In this document: positions 6,899-13,568 of the stretch, in pieces
Position numbering within the stretch: the first letter of the stretch is position 1
Layout of the letters: every line of letters begins with the position of its first letter
NCBI GenBank assembly: GCA_900552875.1
Contig: USCS01000020.1
Coordinates: 1-13,632 of the forward strand
Length of the DNA: 13,632 nucleotides
From: an uncultured Collinsella sp.
GTDB taxonomy: Bacteria; Actinomycetota; Coriobacteriia; Coriobacteriales; Coriobacteriaceae
Direction: 5' to 3'
Made by a program: the position numbers and the translations under genes
Notes under the pieces: generated by a model
Database searches by the model: none
What the model was told of the DNA's origin: nothing
The model's input: the letters and a program-made list of their open reading frames with translations, nothing else

Positions 6899-6917
6899 TC
6901 GACATTAAGTGTGTCGA
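6899..6917. promoter_or_regulatory. Operator-like dyad TCGACA-N7-TGTCGA
   Basis: TCGACA (6899-6904) and TGTCGA (6912-6917) form a perfect 6-bp inverted repeat with a 7-nt AT-rich centre. It sits 28 nt upstream of the zinc-ribbon start codon, in the 218-base region shared with the divergent transporter gene. The size and position fit a dimeric repressor site, but no regulator gene is in the window. Chance occurrence is possible. Confidence 0.33.
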
Positions 6918-7088
6918 GCAAGCAGGCACATGCCCATACCCATGTGGCCCAAAATGGACCACCCAGGCAGACGAGAAGGCTCGCTCGTTAGCACCGGCAG
7001 ACTATTGCTGCATTTTCTGAGCATCGGTGCACGGCGCCCCCGCGCGAGCTACACTATCCCCTTAAACATGATTGTGAGGACGACCGCT

Positions 7089-8270
7089 ATGCTATTTGTA
7101 AATCGGCTGGTACATACGCTTGTTCCCGGCAGCGAGGACGAGCCGGTCGATGCATCTTGCCGCACCAACGCGGGTTTTGCCGCAAGCCTCATCTGCATTG
7201 GCCTCAACATCACCCTGTGCCTGGCCAAGGGCATCGCGGGCCTGCTCGCCGGTTCCGTCTCCCTCATCGCCGACGCTTTCAACAACCTCTCCGATGCCTC
7301 GAGCAACATCGTGAGCCTGCTCGGGTTCCGCCTTGCCAGCCGCCCGGCAGACGAGGGCCACCCTTACGGCCACGGCCGCTACGAGTACCTGGCTGGTCTG
7401 TTTGTCGCCGTCCTGGTTTGTGCCGTCGGCATCAACCTGGTGCTCGAGTCCGTTACCAAGATCATCAAGCCCTCCCCCACCGCTTACACGCTCGTTTCCC
7501 TTGCGGCACTGGCTACGTCCATGCTCGTTAAGCTCTGGATGGCCGCGTTCAACCGCACGCTGGGCAACCGCATCGACTCGGAGACGCTCATCGCCACGGC
7601 GCAGGACTCCAAAAACGATGTCATCGCCTCGGGCTCGGTCTTGGCGGCGGCGCTTATTTCGCAAACGACAGGCTTTGATCTCGATGGCTGGGCAGGCCTG
7701 GGTGTGGGCATCTTCATCTGCATCAGCGGCCTGGGCCTGGTGCGCGACGCCATCAGCCCGTTGCTGGGGCAAGCGCCCGACCCCAAGCTCGTCCAGGCAA
7801 TCCGCGACAAGATCATGTCCTATCCGCAGGTCTTGGGCACACACGACCTCATGGTGCACGACTACGGCCCCGGTCGTCAGTTTGCCAGCGCCCACGTGGA
7901 GATGCCCGGCGAGGGCGACGCGTTTGAGCACCACGAGATTCTGGACACCATCGAGCACGACATCAAGCGCCAGGTGGGCATTGGTATCACGCTGCACTGC
8001 GACCCCATCGCGACAACCGGCGATGACTTGCGCGGCTGGGTCAAGCGCGGCGTCATGCAGATCGATCCCGCGCTCTCCATCCACGACCTGCACGAGCACG
8101 ACGGGTTCGTTTCGTTTGACCTGGTGCGTCCCGACGGCTTTGACATATCCGACGAGGAGCTGCTGGAGCTCGTCACGCGCATCGTGCACGAGCGCCGACC
8201 CGATGCCTCATGCGTCGTTACGTTTGACTCGGGCTTTGGCTCGCCCGACCGTCCGGCCGAGCAGCTGTAG
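7089..8270 (+). CDS. Cation diffusion facilitator, probable Mn2+ exporter
   Basis: The 393-residue transporter has the CDF fold of six membrane helices (about 30-225) and a cytosolic ferredoxin-like C-terminal domain (about 230-306). Hallmarks are SLIADAFNNLSDASSN in TM2 and HPYGHGRYEY after it. The transport-site ligands are Asn65/Asp69 in TM2 and Asp173/Asp177 in TM5 (QDSKNDV). Zinc-type CDFs have His in the TM5 motif; the NxxxD plus DxxxD set is the one known for manganese exporters such as MntE, so Mn2+ efflux by proton antiport is inferred. It is about 90 residues longer than the usual 300. The extra end (about 310-385, with IHDLHEHDGFVSFDLVRP) looks like a second copy of the metal-sensing C-terminal fold. 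GAGGA 8 nt upstream sets the ATG at 7089 over earlier starts at 7068 and 6909. It converges on the next gene with only 12 bases between stops. Confidence 0.93.
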   Translation: MLFVNRLVHTLVPGSEDEPVDASCRTNAGFAASLICIGLNITLCLAKGIAGLLAGSVSLIADAFNNLSDASSNIVSLLGFRLASRPADEGHPYGHGRYEYLAGLFVAVLVCAVGINLVLESVTKIIKPSPTAYTLVSLAALATSMLVKLWMAAFNRTLGNRIDSETLIATAQDSKNDVIASGSVLAAALISQTTGFDLDGWAGLGVGIFICISGLGLVRDAISPLLGQAPDPKLVQAIRDKIMSYPQVLGTHDLMVHDYGPGRQFASAHVEMPGEGDAFEHHEILDTIEHDIKRQVGIGITLHCDPIATTGDDLRGWVKRGVMQIDPALSIHDLHEHDGFVSFDLVRPDGFDISDEELLELVTRIVHERRPDASCVVTFDSGFGSPDRPAEQL

Positions 8271-8282
8271 CCTGCTTAACAG

Positions 8283-9272
8283 CTAGTTTCCCCGCGCGCC
8301 CGAGATGCCGTTTTGCAGGGCGTTCCAAGCATCCGTCGCCAAGCCGCCCAAGTTCTGCGCGGTATCACCCAGGTTTTGTGCCGTGTCGCCCAGCTCTTGC
8401 GCCTTGTCTCCCAACTCCTGTACCTTGTTGCTCAAGTCCTCCAGCGTATTGGAGCTCGAGCTGTCGGTACCGCTTTGTCCGTCGGACGAGTTGCCCGAGC
8501 TGTTCTTGTGCGTGAGCTGAATTTCGAGGTTGCCGCTGTCGTTATAGTAGGCAGAAGTAACGACCCAGTTGGCATCGACGACGGGCGTTGAGCCATCATC
8601 AGTCAGGACCACGGCATTCGAAAGATCGGCGCCGCGCGACTTGAGGATCTTCTTGGCGTTGGACCAGTACTGCCCCGGGATATCGCTCAGATCGACGGTG
8701 CTAGACGAGGCGAACTCGGTTTGCTCGGCAGTGGTATCGGCCGTTGAACTCCCCCGCTTGTTGAGCATGCCCGACACGATGGCAAACACAACCGACAGCG
8801 CAAAGAAAATCGCCAGCACGATGAGGATCTTCTTGATCACGCTCGACGAACGCGACGGCTTCTTCTCCTCGTCCTCGCCATATTGCGGAATCGACTTGGG
8901 GTACTCGCGATACGGCTCGCGCGACTCGTAGCGAGGCTGCGCCGTGCGAGGCATATACGTCGTCTGCTGAGGCTGCGGAATGGGATTTTGCGGCAGGTTG
9001 TCATAGGGATTCGGCGTCGAGGCAGCATAAGAATCCTGCGGCGCGTAATCAAACGGATCCGGAGCTGCGTTGCCATAGGGGCCTTGCGAAGATGCAGCGT
9101 AAGAATCCTGCGCCGTGTCGCCATAGCCCATAACCCGGGTGGGCTCGGCCGAAGGCTGCGTCGCGGCGGGGTCGGTATAACCGGGGTTGGGAACAACGCG
9201 GGTCGCATCGGCGCTATCGCCAGCCTGCGCGGAACCGTAGCCGCCCATCACGGTTGTCTTTTCCTGATCCAT
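8283..9272 (-). CDS. Single-pass membrane protein with disordered N-terminus and outer heptad repeats
   Basis: This 329-residue protein is of no recognised family. Residues 1-140 are a Pro/Gln/Tyr/Ser-rich, probably disordered cytosolic tail with repeated short motifs: TTVMGGYG (6-13), TRVVPNPGY (24-32), TRVMGYG (45-51), and QDSYAAS twice (55-61, 79-85). A basic stop precedes one membrane helix at about 149-169. The outer part starts with a small domain at about 192-255 (VDLSDIPGQYWSNAKKILKSRGADLSNAVV…), which recalls one PASTA-like repeat. A Ser/Gly/Asn linker follows, then four perfect-length heptads of the form Q-x-L-G-D-x-A (285-312). The Thr-x-Val motifs could be phosphorylation sites for a Ser/Thr kinase, which is speculation. 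AAGGA 8 nt upstream supports the ATG. No partner gene is adjacent. Confidence 0.82.
   Translation of the reverse strand: MDQEKTTVMGGYGSAQAGDSADATRVVPNPGYTDPAATQPSAEPTRVMGYGDTAQDSYAASSQGPYGNAAPDPFDYAPQDSYAASTPNPYDNLPQNPIPQPQQTTYMPRTAQPRYESREPYREYPKSIPQYGEDEEKKPSRSSSVIKKILIVLAIFFALSVVFAIVSGMLNKRGSSTADTTAEQTEFASSSTVDLSDIPGQYWSNAKKILKSRGADLSNAVVLTDDGSTPVVDANWVVTSAYYNDSGNLEIQLTHKNSSGNSSDGQSGTDSSSSNTLEDLSNKVQELGDKAQELGDTAQNLGDTAQNLGGLATDAWNALQNGISGARGN
8337..8420 (-). repeat. Four 21-bp tandem repeats encoding heptads
   Basis: The DNA encodes QELGDKA, QELGDTA, QNLGDTA and QNLGGLA in succession (residues 285-312 of the membrane protein). The unit is 21 bp, with the last copy the most diverged. The pattern suggests slippage or duplication expansion, and copy number may vary between strains. 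Confidence 0.8.
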
Positions 9273-9317
9273 GCAACGATTCCTTTCCGTCGCGCGTGAC
9301 CCTCAAGTTATCCATGC

Positions 9318-9323
9318 ATTCTA
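9318..9323 (-). promoter_or_regulatory. Candidate -10 box of the membrane-protein gene
   Basis: TAGAAT on the minus strand (9323-9318) matches five of six -10 positions and lies 45 nt upstream of the start codon at 9272. No good -35 is seen 17 nt upstream (CCCATC), so confidence is low. Confidence 0.33.
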
Positions 9324-9390
9324 CCCGCGCAAAAGCCTATGATGGGCAGAGCCTGTCGGTATCTACAAGACATGCGCGGGCCTAAGGATC

Positions 9391-9425
9391 AAAAAGTCCC
9401 GCCGGGCCTTGGTGGGCACGGCGGG
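9391..9425 (-). terminator. Rho-independent terminator of fhs
   Basis: On the minus strand CCCGCCG-T-GCC pairs with GGC-C-CGGCGGG around a 6-nt loop (9425-9398). That is 10 bp with one internal mismatch, followed by ACTTTTTG. It begins 22 nt after the fhs stop codon. Confidence 0.85.
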
Positions 9426-9447
9426 GAAGCAGCTATGAGCAGCGAGC

Positions 9448-11115
9448 TTAGAACAGGCCGGTGATGTTGCCGTCGTTGTCGACGTCGATGTTCTCGGCCG
9501 CGGGAACCTTGGGCAGGCCCGGCATGGTCAGGACGCTGCCGGTCAGCGCGACCACAAAGTGGGCACCGGCGGAAACCTTGAGCTCGCGCACGATGATGCG
9601 GAAACCCTCGGGAGCGCCCAGCGCCTTGGCGTTGTCGCTAAAGCTGTACTGCGTCTTGGCCACGCATACCGGCAGGTTGCCAAAGCCGTTCTCGCGCAGC
9701 TCGGCGAGCTGGCGCTTGGCAGCCGGCGTAAAGTCAACGCCGTCGGCGCGGTAGACCTTGGTAGCAACGGCCTCGAGGGCGTCGGCCACATCGGCACCGT
9801 CCTCGTAGGCAAACTTGAGCTCGCTTGGCTGCTCAATCAGACGCATGACCTCATCGGCCAGGTCGAGCGCGCCCTCGCCGCCCTTAGCCCAAACCTCGGA
9901 CAGCTTAACGTTGACACCGAGCTTCTGGCACTCGGACTCAATGAGCTCGAGCTCGGCCTCGGTGTCCGTCGGAAAGCGGTTGATGGCGACCACGCAGGGC
10001 AGACCGTAGACATTCTGAATGTTGTCGACGTGGCGCAGCAGGTTGGGCATGCCGGCCTTAAGGGCCTCGAGGTTCTCCTCGTTGAGGTCGGCCTTGGCAA
10101 CACCGCCGTTGTACTTAAGGGCGCGAGCGGTGGCGACGACCACGACAGCGCTGGGGCGAACGCCCGTCATGCGGCACTTAATGTCGAGGAACTTCTCGGC
10201 ACCCAGGTCGGCACCGAAACCGGCCTCGGTAATGGCGACATCGCCAAAACGCATAGCCATGCGCGTGGCCATGATGGAGTTGCAGCCGTGGGCGATATTG
10301 GCGAAGGGGCCGCCGTGGACAAACGCAGGCGTGCCCTCGAGCGTCTGAACCAGGTTGGGTTTGAGCGCATCCTTGAGCAGTGCAGCCATAGCTCCCTGGG
10401 CCTTAAGGTCGCGTGCGCGGACGGGCTCGCCGGCATAGCTGTAGCCGACAACAATCTCGCCCAGGCGGTCCTTGAGGTCATTGATGCTCGTGGACAGGCA
10501 CAGGATTGCCATGACCTCGGAGGCAACAGTGATGTCGAAGCCATCCTCGCGCGGCACACCCTGGGCCTTGCCGCCAATGCCGTCGATGACGTGGCGCAGC
10601 TGACGGTCGTTCATATCGACGACGCGCTTCCAAGTGATGCGCTTAACGTCAATACCGAGCTGATTGCCCTGCTGGATGTGGTTATCAAGCATGGCGGCCA
10701 GCAGGTTATTGGCGGCACCGATAGCGTGGAAGTCGCCGGTAAAGTGCAGGTTGATATCCTCCATGGGGATGACCTGAGCCCAGCCGCCGCCGGCAGCGCC
10801 GCCCTTAACGCCAAAGACGGGGCCGAGCGAAGGCTCGCGCAGGGCAACGGCACTCTTGACGCCGCGACGACGCAGGCCGTCGGCCAGACCGATGGTCGTG
10901 GTGGTCTTGCCCTCGCCCGCGGGCGTTGGGTTGATAGCGGTCACGAGGACGAGCTTGGCCTGGTGATCAGTCGGCTCGTTGAGCAGTGAATAGTCGACCT
11001 TAGCCTTGTCGAAGCCGTACGGAATAAGGTGCTTAACGTCGACGCCGGCGTTCTTGGCCACCTCGGTAATAGGCAGTGGCGTGACAGAACGTGCGATTTC
11101 GATGTCAGTAGGCAT
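9448..11115 (-). CDS. fhs: Formate-tetrahydrofolate ligase
   Basis: The 555-residue cytosolic enzyme joins formate to tetrahydrofolate using ATP, giving 10-formyl-THF for purine synthesis, formyl-Met and one-carbon exchange. Length and sequence match the family throughout. The ATP loop is TPAGEGKTT (64-72). The FTHFS signature is GVKGGAAGGGWAQ (102-114, with Trp where Tyr is common). HFTGDFHAI follows at 124-132, and VVVATARALKYNGG carries the second family signature. The chosen start is the ATG at 11115 with AAAGGA 6 nt upstream. A frame start at 11190 would lie upstream of the promoter -10 and add 25 non-homologous residues. It has its own promoter (11156-11164) and terminator (9391-9425), so it is probably transcribed independently of the ruv operon. 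No other Wood-Ljungdahl or folate gene is in the window; a fermentative one-carbon role is more likely than acetogenesis. Confidence 0.97.
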   Translation of the reverse strand: MPTDIEIARSVTPLPITEVAKNAGVDVKHLIPYGFDKAKVDYSLLNEPTDHQAKLVLVTAINPTPAGEGKTTTTIGLADGLRRRGVKSAVALREPSLGPVFGVKGGAAGGGWAQVIPMEDINLHFTGDFHAIGAANNLLAAMLDNHIQQGNQLGIDVKRITWKRVVDMNDRQLRHVIDGIGGKAQGVPREDGFDITVASEVMAILCLSTSINDLKDRLGEIVVGYSYAGEPVRARDLKAQGAMAALLKDALKPNLVQTLEGTPAFVHGGPFANIAHGCNSIMATRMAMRFGDVAITEAGFGADLGAEKFLDIKCRMTGVRPSAVVVVATARALKYNGGVAKADLNEENLEALKAGMPNLLRHVDNIQNVYGLPCVVAINRFPTDTEAELELIESECQKLGVNVKLSEVWAKGGEGALDLADEVMRLIEQPSELKFAYEDGADVADALEAVATKVYRADGVDFTPAAKRQLAELRENGFGNLPVCVAKTQYSFSDNAKALGAPEGFRIIVRELKVSAGAHFVVALTGSVLTMPGLPKVPAAENIDVDNDGNITGLF

Positions 11116-11121
11116 GGGCGG

Positions 11122-11127
11122 TCCTTT
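11122..11127 (-). promoter_or_regulatory. Shine-Dalgarno deciding the fhs start
   Basis: AAAGGA on the minus strand lies 6 nt before the ATG at 11115. It supports the 555-residue product over the longer frame. Confidence 0.75.
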
Positions 11128-11155
11128 CGTTACCGAATGAGAAAAAGACCAATTC

Positions 11156-11182
11156 AGCATAGCACGGGCGCGCAATAGTAAA
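11156..11182 (-). promoter_or_regulatory. Extended -10 promoter of fhs
   Basis: TATGCT on the minus strand (11161-11156) is preceded by TG one base away, giving TGcTATGCT, an extended -10. TTTACT about 15 nt upstream is a weak -35. Transcription would start near 11149, leaving a leader of about 34 nt with no room for a folate riboswitch. Confidence 0.5.
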
Positions 11183-11259
11183 ACGCCCATAACCGATGAA
11201 CGGCGATATGTTTACCCGATGCCCAGCGATAGTCCAACAGCCCGCCAAAACAAAGCGCC

Positions 11260-12327
11260 CTAAACGGTAGGTTCAATCCCCAGGTGCTCAAAGGTGCGAA
11301 GGGTTGCCTGACGGCCCTGCGGCGTACGAATCATCAACCCGCACTGCAGCAAATAGGGCTCATAGACATCCTCGAGCGTGCCCGGGTCCTCGCCCACCGC
11401 GCTGGCAAGGGTCGTAAGTCCCACGGCACGACCGGAGAACGTCTTGGCGAGCGTCTCCAAAATGCGAATATCCATCCAGTCCAGACCGAGCTCGTCGATC
11501 TCGAAGAACTCGAGTGCCTGACGGCAGATATCGAGCTCAATGGGACCGTTGCCGCGCACCTGCGCATAGTCGCGCACGCGCTTGAGCAGGCGGTTGGCAA
11601 GACGTGGCGTGCCGCGCGAACGCGAGCCGATCTCGAGTGCACTGGGGTGGTCGATCGTCACGCCCAGGATAGTCGCCGAGCGCGTCACAATCTGCGCGAG
11701 CTCCTCGACCGTGTAGTAATCCAGGCGATATGAAATGCCAAAGCGGTCGCGCAACGGGCCTGTCAACATGCCTGAGCGGGTCGTTGCCGCTACCAACGTA
11801 AACTTGGGAATATCCAGGCGAATCGAGCGCGCCGCCGGACCCTTGCCAATCACGATATCGAGGGCAAAGTCCTCCATCGCGGGGTACAGGACCTCCTCGA
11901 CCGAACGGTTGAGGCGGTGGATCTCGTCGATAAACAGCACATCACCCGGCTGCAAGTTAGTAAGGATGGCTGCCAGGTCGCCCGTGCGCGCGATGGCAGG
12001 GCCACTCGTGGTCTTGATCTGAGCGCCCAGCTCGTTGGCGATAACGGTGGCCAGCGTGGTCTTACCCAGGCCCGGAGGACCCGAGAAAATCACGTGGTCG
12101 AGCGTCTCGCCACGGCTCTGCGCTGCCTCGATGAGCACGCGAAGGCTCTGCTTGATATGCTCCTGACCGCAGTAGTCATCCAAGCGCTGGGGACGCAGGG
12201 TACGGTCGACATCGAGGTCTTCGGCCGTCAGCTCCGAGCCCACCATGCGCTCGCCGTGCGCCATGGATGCCGCCGGCGAGTTGCCGGGCGTCGCCCACAG
12301 GTCCTGAGAGTCATCGGCTTCCCACAT
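11260..12327 (-). CDS. ruvB: Holliday junction branch migration ATPase RuvB
   Basis: The 355-residue AAA+ motor forms hexamers on both sides of RuvA and pumps DNA to migrate Holliday junctions. Motifs: Walker A GPPGLGKTT (83-91), Walker B LFIDEIHRL (131-139), sensor ATTRSGMLTGPLRDRFG (181-197, including the arginine-finger region), and a C-terminal winged helix ending about 350. The first 30-odd residues (DDSQDLWATPGNSPAASMAHGERM) are extra compared with the 336-residue E. coli protein and look disordered. The ATG at 12327 overlaps the ruvA stop by 1 nt (TGATG), so translation is probably coupled; a GTG 3 nt earlier is an alternative. No clear terminator follows the stop before the fhs promoter region, so some read-through into fhs is possible. 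Confidence 0.98.
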   Translation of the reverse strand: MWEADDSQDLWATPGNSPAASMAHGERMVGSELTAEDLDVDRTLRPQRLDDYCGQEHIKQSLRVLIEAAQSRGETLDHVIFSGPPGLGKTTLATVIANELGAQIKTTSGPAIARTGDLAAILTNLQPGDVLFIDEIHRLNRSVEEVLYPAMEDFALDIVIGKGPAARSIRLDIPKFTLVAATTRSGMLTGPLRDRFGISYRLDYYTVEELAQIVTRSATILGVTIDHPSALEIGSRSRGTPRLANRLLKRVRDYAQVRGNGPIELDICRQALEFFEIDELGLDWMDIRILETLAKTFSGRAVGLTTLASAVGEDPGTLEDVYEPYLLQCGLMIRTPQGRQATLRTFEHLGIEPTV

Positions 12328-12947
12328 CACGCATCCATTCCGAGTCGCTTAAGCGCCGCGCCGAGCAGATCCTCGACACGCATATTCTGCCCATCATACC
12401 CGCTCAGGGCAACATCGGTCTCCTGCGGGCTAAAGCCCATGGAAAGGAGTGCCGCACGGGCATCATCGATGGCCGAGGGAGCGGCAGCGGGCACGGGCAT
12501 CGCAACCTGTCCGGGAATCACGTCGACCGGCACAAAGCCCTTATCCTTGGCAAAGGTGCTCTTGAGTTCCAGGATCAGGCGCTGAGCTGTCTTTTTGCCC
12601 ACACCGGGTACCTTGGCCATGCCCTTGTCGTCCTCGGCCATCACCAGCGAATACAGCTGCCCCACGGTATAGGTGGAAAGCACGGCGAGCGCCAAGCGCG
12701 GGCCAACGCCCGAGACGGACACGAGCCGGTCGAACATCGTGCGCTCATCCTTTGAGGAAAAACCGAAAAGTGTCATGGCGTCCTCGCGCACCTGCATACG
12801 CGTGTAGAGGCGGACCTCGCCGCCGGGCGTCGGCAACGTGGCCGCAGTGCTGCCCGAGATGCCGAGCTCAAAGCCAACGCCCGACACATCAACGACAGCA
12901 GAGCTCATCGTGGCCTCGACAAGCGTTCCGTGGAGCTGGGAAATCAT
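12327..12947 (-). CDS. ruvA: Holliday junction-binding protein RuvA
   Basis: The 206-residue protein binds four-way junctions as a tetramer and loads RuvB. Domain I is an OB fold (1-63, MISQLHGTLVEA… ending LYTRMQVREDAMTLFGF). Domain II carries two helix-hairpin-helix motifs, VSVSGVGPRLALAVLS (76-91) and VPGVGKKTAQRLILEL (113-128). An Ala/Pro-rich flexible linker (about 131-158) joins domain III (159-206), a UBA-like RuvB contact (DDARAALLSMGFSPQE). It begins 1 nt inside the ruvC stop (TGATG) and ends inside the ruvB start, the arrangement expected of a coupled ruvCAB operon. Confidence 0.98.
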   Translation of the reverse strand: MISQLHGTLVEATMSSAVVDVSGVGFELGISGSTAATLPTPGGEVRLYTRMQVREDAMTLFGFSSKDERTMFDRLVSVSGVGPRLALAVLSTYTVGQLYSLVMAEDDKGMAKVPGVGKKTAQRLILELKSTFAKDKGFVPVDVIPGQVAMPVPAAAPSAIDDARAALLSMGFSPQETDVALSGYDGQNMRVEDLLGAALKRLGMDA

Positions 12948-13468
12948 CAGTATCCGGTTCCTCTCTGTTGATAGAACTCGCCACCGGTGAGGGCGCGGGT
13001 GCGGCTGAGGTTTACGTGGCAGATGGCGCAGGCCAGGGCATCGGCGGCATGGTCGGGATGCGGGTCGTGGTCGAGCTGTGTTAGCGTGCGTACCATGTAG
13101 GCGACCTGCCGCTTATCTGCGGCGCCGGTACCCACCACAGCCTGTTTAATCTGCATGGGCGTGTACTCGCCAATCTCGAGCGCGCACTCCGAAAGTGCCA
13201 CAAGCGCAACGCCGCGGGCATGCGCCGTAGGGATGGCCGAGCGAACGTTGGCGCCAAAGTAAATGCTCTCGATGGCAGCGGTATCGGGTCGATAGCGTTC
13301 GACAACGCCCTTGAGGTCGCGGGCAATATGCGACAGGCGCACCGCGAGCGGGCTGCCCGCGCTGGTCTCGATACAACCGTAGGCGCGACAGCGAACCTCG
13401 CCACGCCGCTCCTCGATAATCCCCCAACCCGTATGAGCCAAACCGGGGTCAATGCCCAAGATAACCAA
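12947..13468 (-). CDS. ruvC: Holliday junction resolvase RuvC
   Basis: The 173-residue endonuclease makes paired nicks in Holliday junctions after RuvAB branch migration. It opens with VILGIDPGLAHTGWG. The acidic site is Asp7, Glu67, His140 and Asp143, matching the D-E-H-D set known for Thermus thermophilus RuvC rather than the all-acid E. coli set. I place the start at a TTG (13468-13466), 5 nt after a strong GGGGAGG. The frame opens 21 nt earlier at another TTG, but that would add MWRGEVG, which includes the ribosome site itself. A third TTG three codons downstream gives LGIDPGL but has worse spacing. It is the first gene of ruvCAB, with a LexA-type box about 57 nt upstream. Confidence 0.95.
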   Translation of the reverse strand: MVILGIDPGLAHTGWGIIEERRGEVRCRAYGCIETSAGSPLAVRLSHIARDLKGVVERYRPDTAAIESIYFGANVRSAIPTAHARGVALVALSECALEIGEYTPMQIKQAVVGTGAADKRQVAYMVRTLTQLDHDPHPDHAADALACAICHVNLSRTRALTGGEFYQQRGTGY

Positions 13469-13473
13469 GCCGA

Positions 13474-13480
13474 CCTCCCC
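13474..13480 (-). promoter_or_regulatory. Shine-Dalgarno deciding the ruvC TTG start
   Basis: GGGGAGG on the minus strand ends 5 nt before the TTG at 13468. Because the motif lies within the longer reading frame, it argues that the upstream TTG at 13489 is not used. Confidence 0.75.
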
Positions 13481-13524
13481 TCGCCACAAGCGCAGCGCAA
13501 GACAACGCCCCGCGCACTATTCAC

Positions 13525-13536
13525 GAACGTCTGTTC
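13525..13536 (-). promoter_or_regulatory. LexA (SOS) box upstream of ruvCAB
   Basis: The sequence is GAAC-GTCT-GTTC, with both 4-bp arms exact. It fits the GAACN4GTTC core of the CGAACNNNNGTTCG operator known for Gram-positive LexA/DinR, with the 5' C also present (13524). It lies immediately downstream of the candidate -10 (TATTCT, 13543-13538), so LexA binding would block initiation. ruv genes are classic SOS members in other bacteria. lexA itself is not in the window. Confidence 0.78.
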
Positions 13537-13537
13537 T

Positions 13538-13568
13538 AGAATAACACAACGCTAGCCCTATAAGTCAG
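13538..13568 (-). promoter_or_regulatory. Candidate ruvCAB promoter
   Basis: On the minus strand, CTGACT (13568-13563) and TATTCT (13543-13538) resemble -35 and -10 boxes, each four of six, but their spacing of 19 nt is long. The palindrome TTCTAGAA (13534-13541) joins the -10 to the LexA box. Support comes mainly from the SOS box position. Confidence 0.35.

Noticed and set aside
7092..8189. 365-codon minus-strand frame antisense to the CDF gene
   Set aside because: The sense strand encodes an unmistakable CDF. The antisense product is Asp/Gly/Val-rich with no recognisable fold.
8262..8282. AGCTGT…ACAGCT inverted repeat between the convergent CDF and membrane-protein genes as a terminator
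   Set aside because: It has a 6-bp stem with a 10-nt loop and no T-run on either side, so I cannot support termination.
7333..8286. 317-codon plus-strand frame overlapping the CDF gene
   Set aside because: It is extremely Arg/Ser/Pro/Thr-rich, typical of an out-of-frame GC-rich shadow.
9559..10989. 476-codon plus-strand frame antisense to fhs
   Set aside because: Fhs motifs are complete on the minus strand. The long antisense frame follows from strong codon bias and has no start signal.
11116..11190. Longer N-terminus of formate-tetrahydrofolate ligase (start at 11190)
   Set aside because: The extra 25 residues lie upstream of the promoter -10 and ribosome site, and do not resemble the family.
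11116..11259. Terminator after ruvB or a folate riboswitch before fhs
   Set aside because: No GC-rich stem with a U-tract follows the ruvB stop, and the predicted fhs leader of about 34 nt is too short for a riboswitch.
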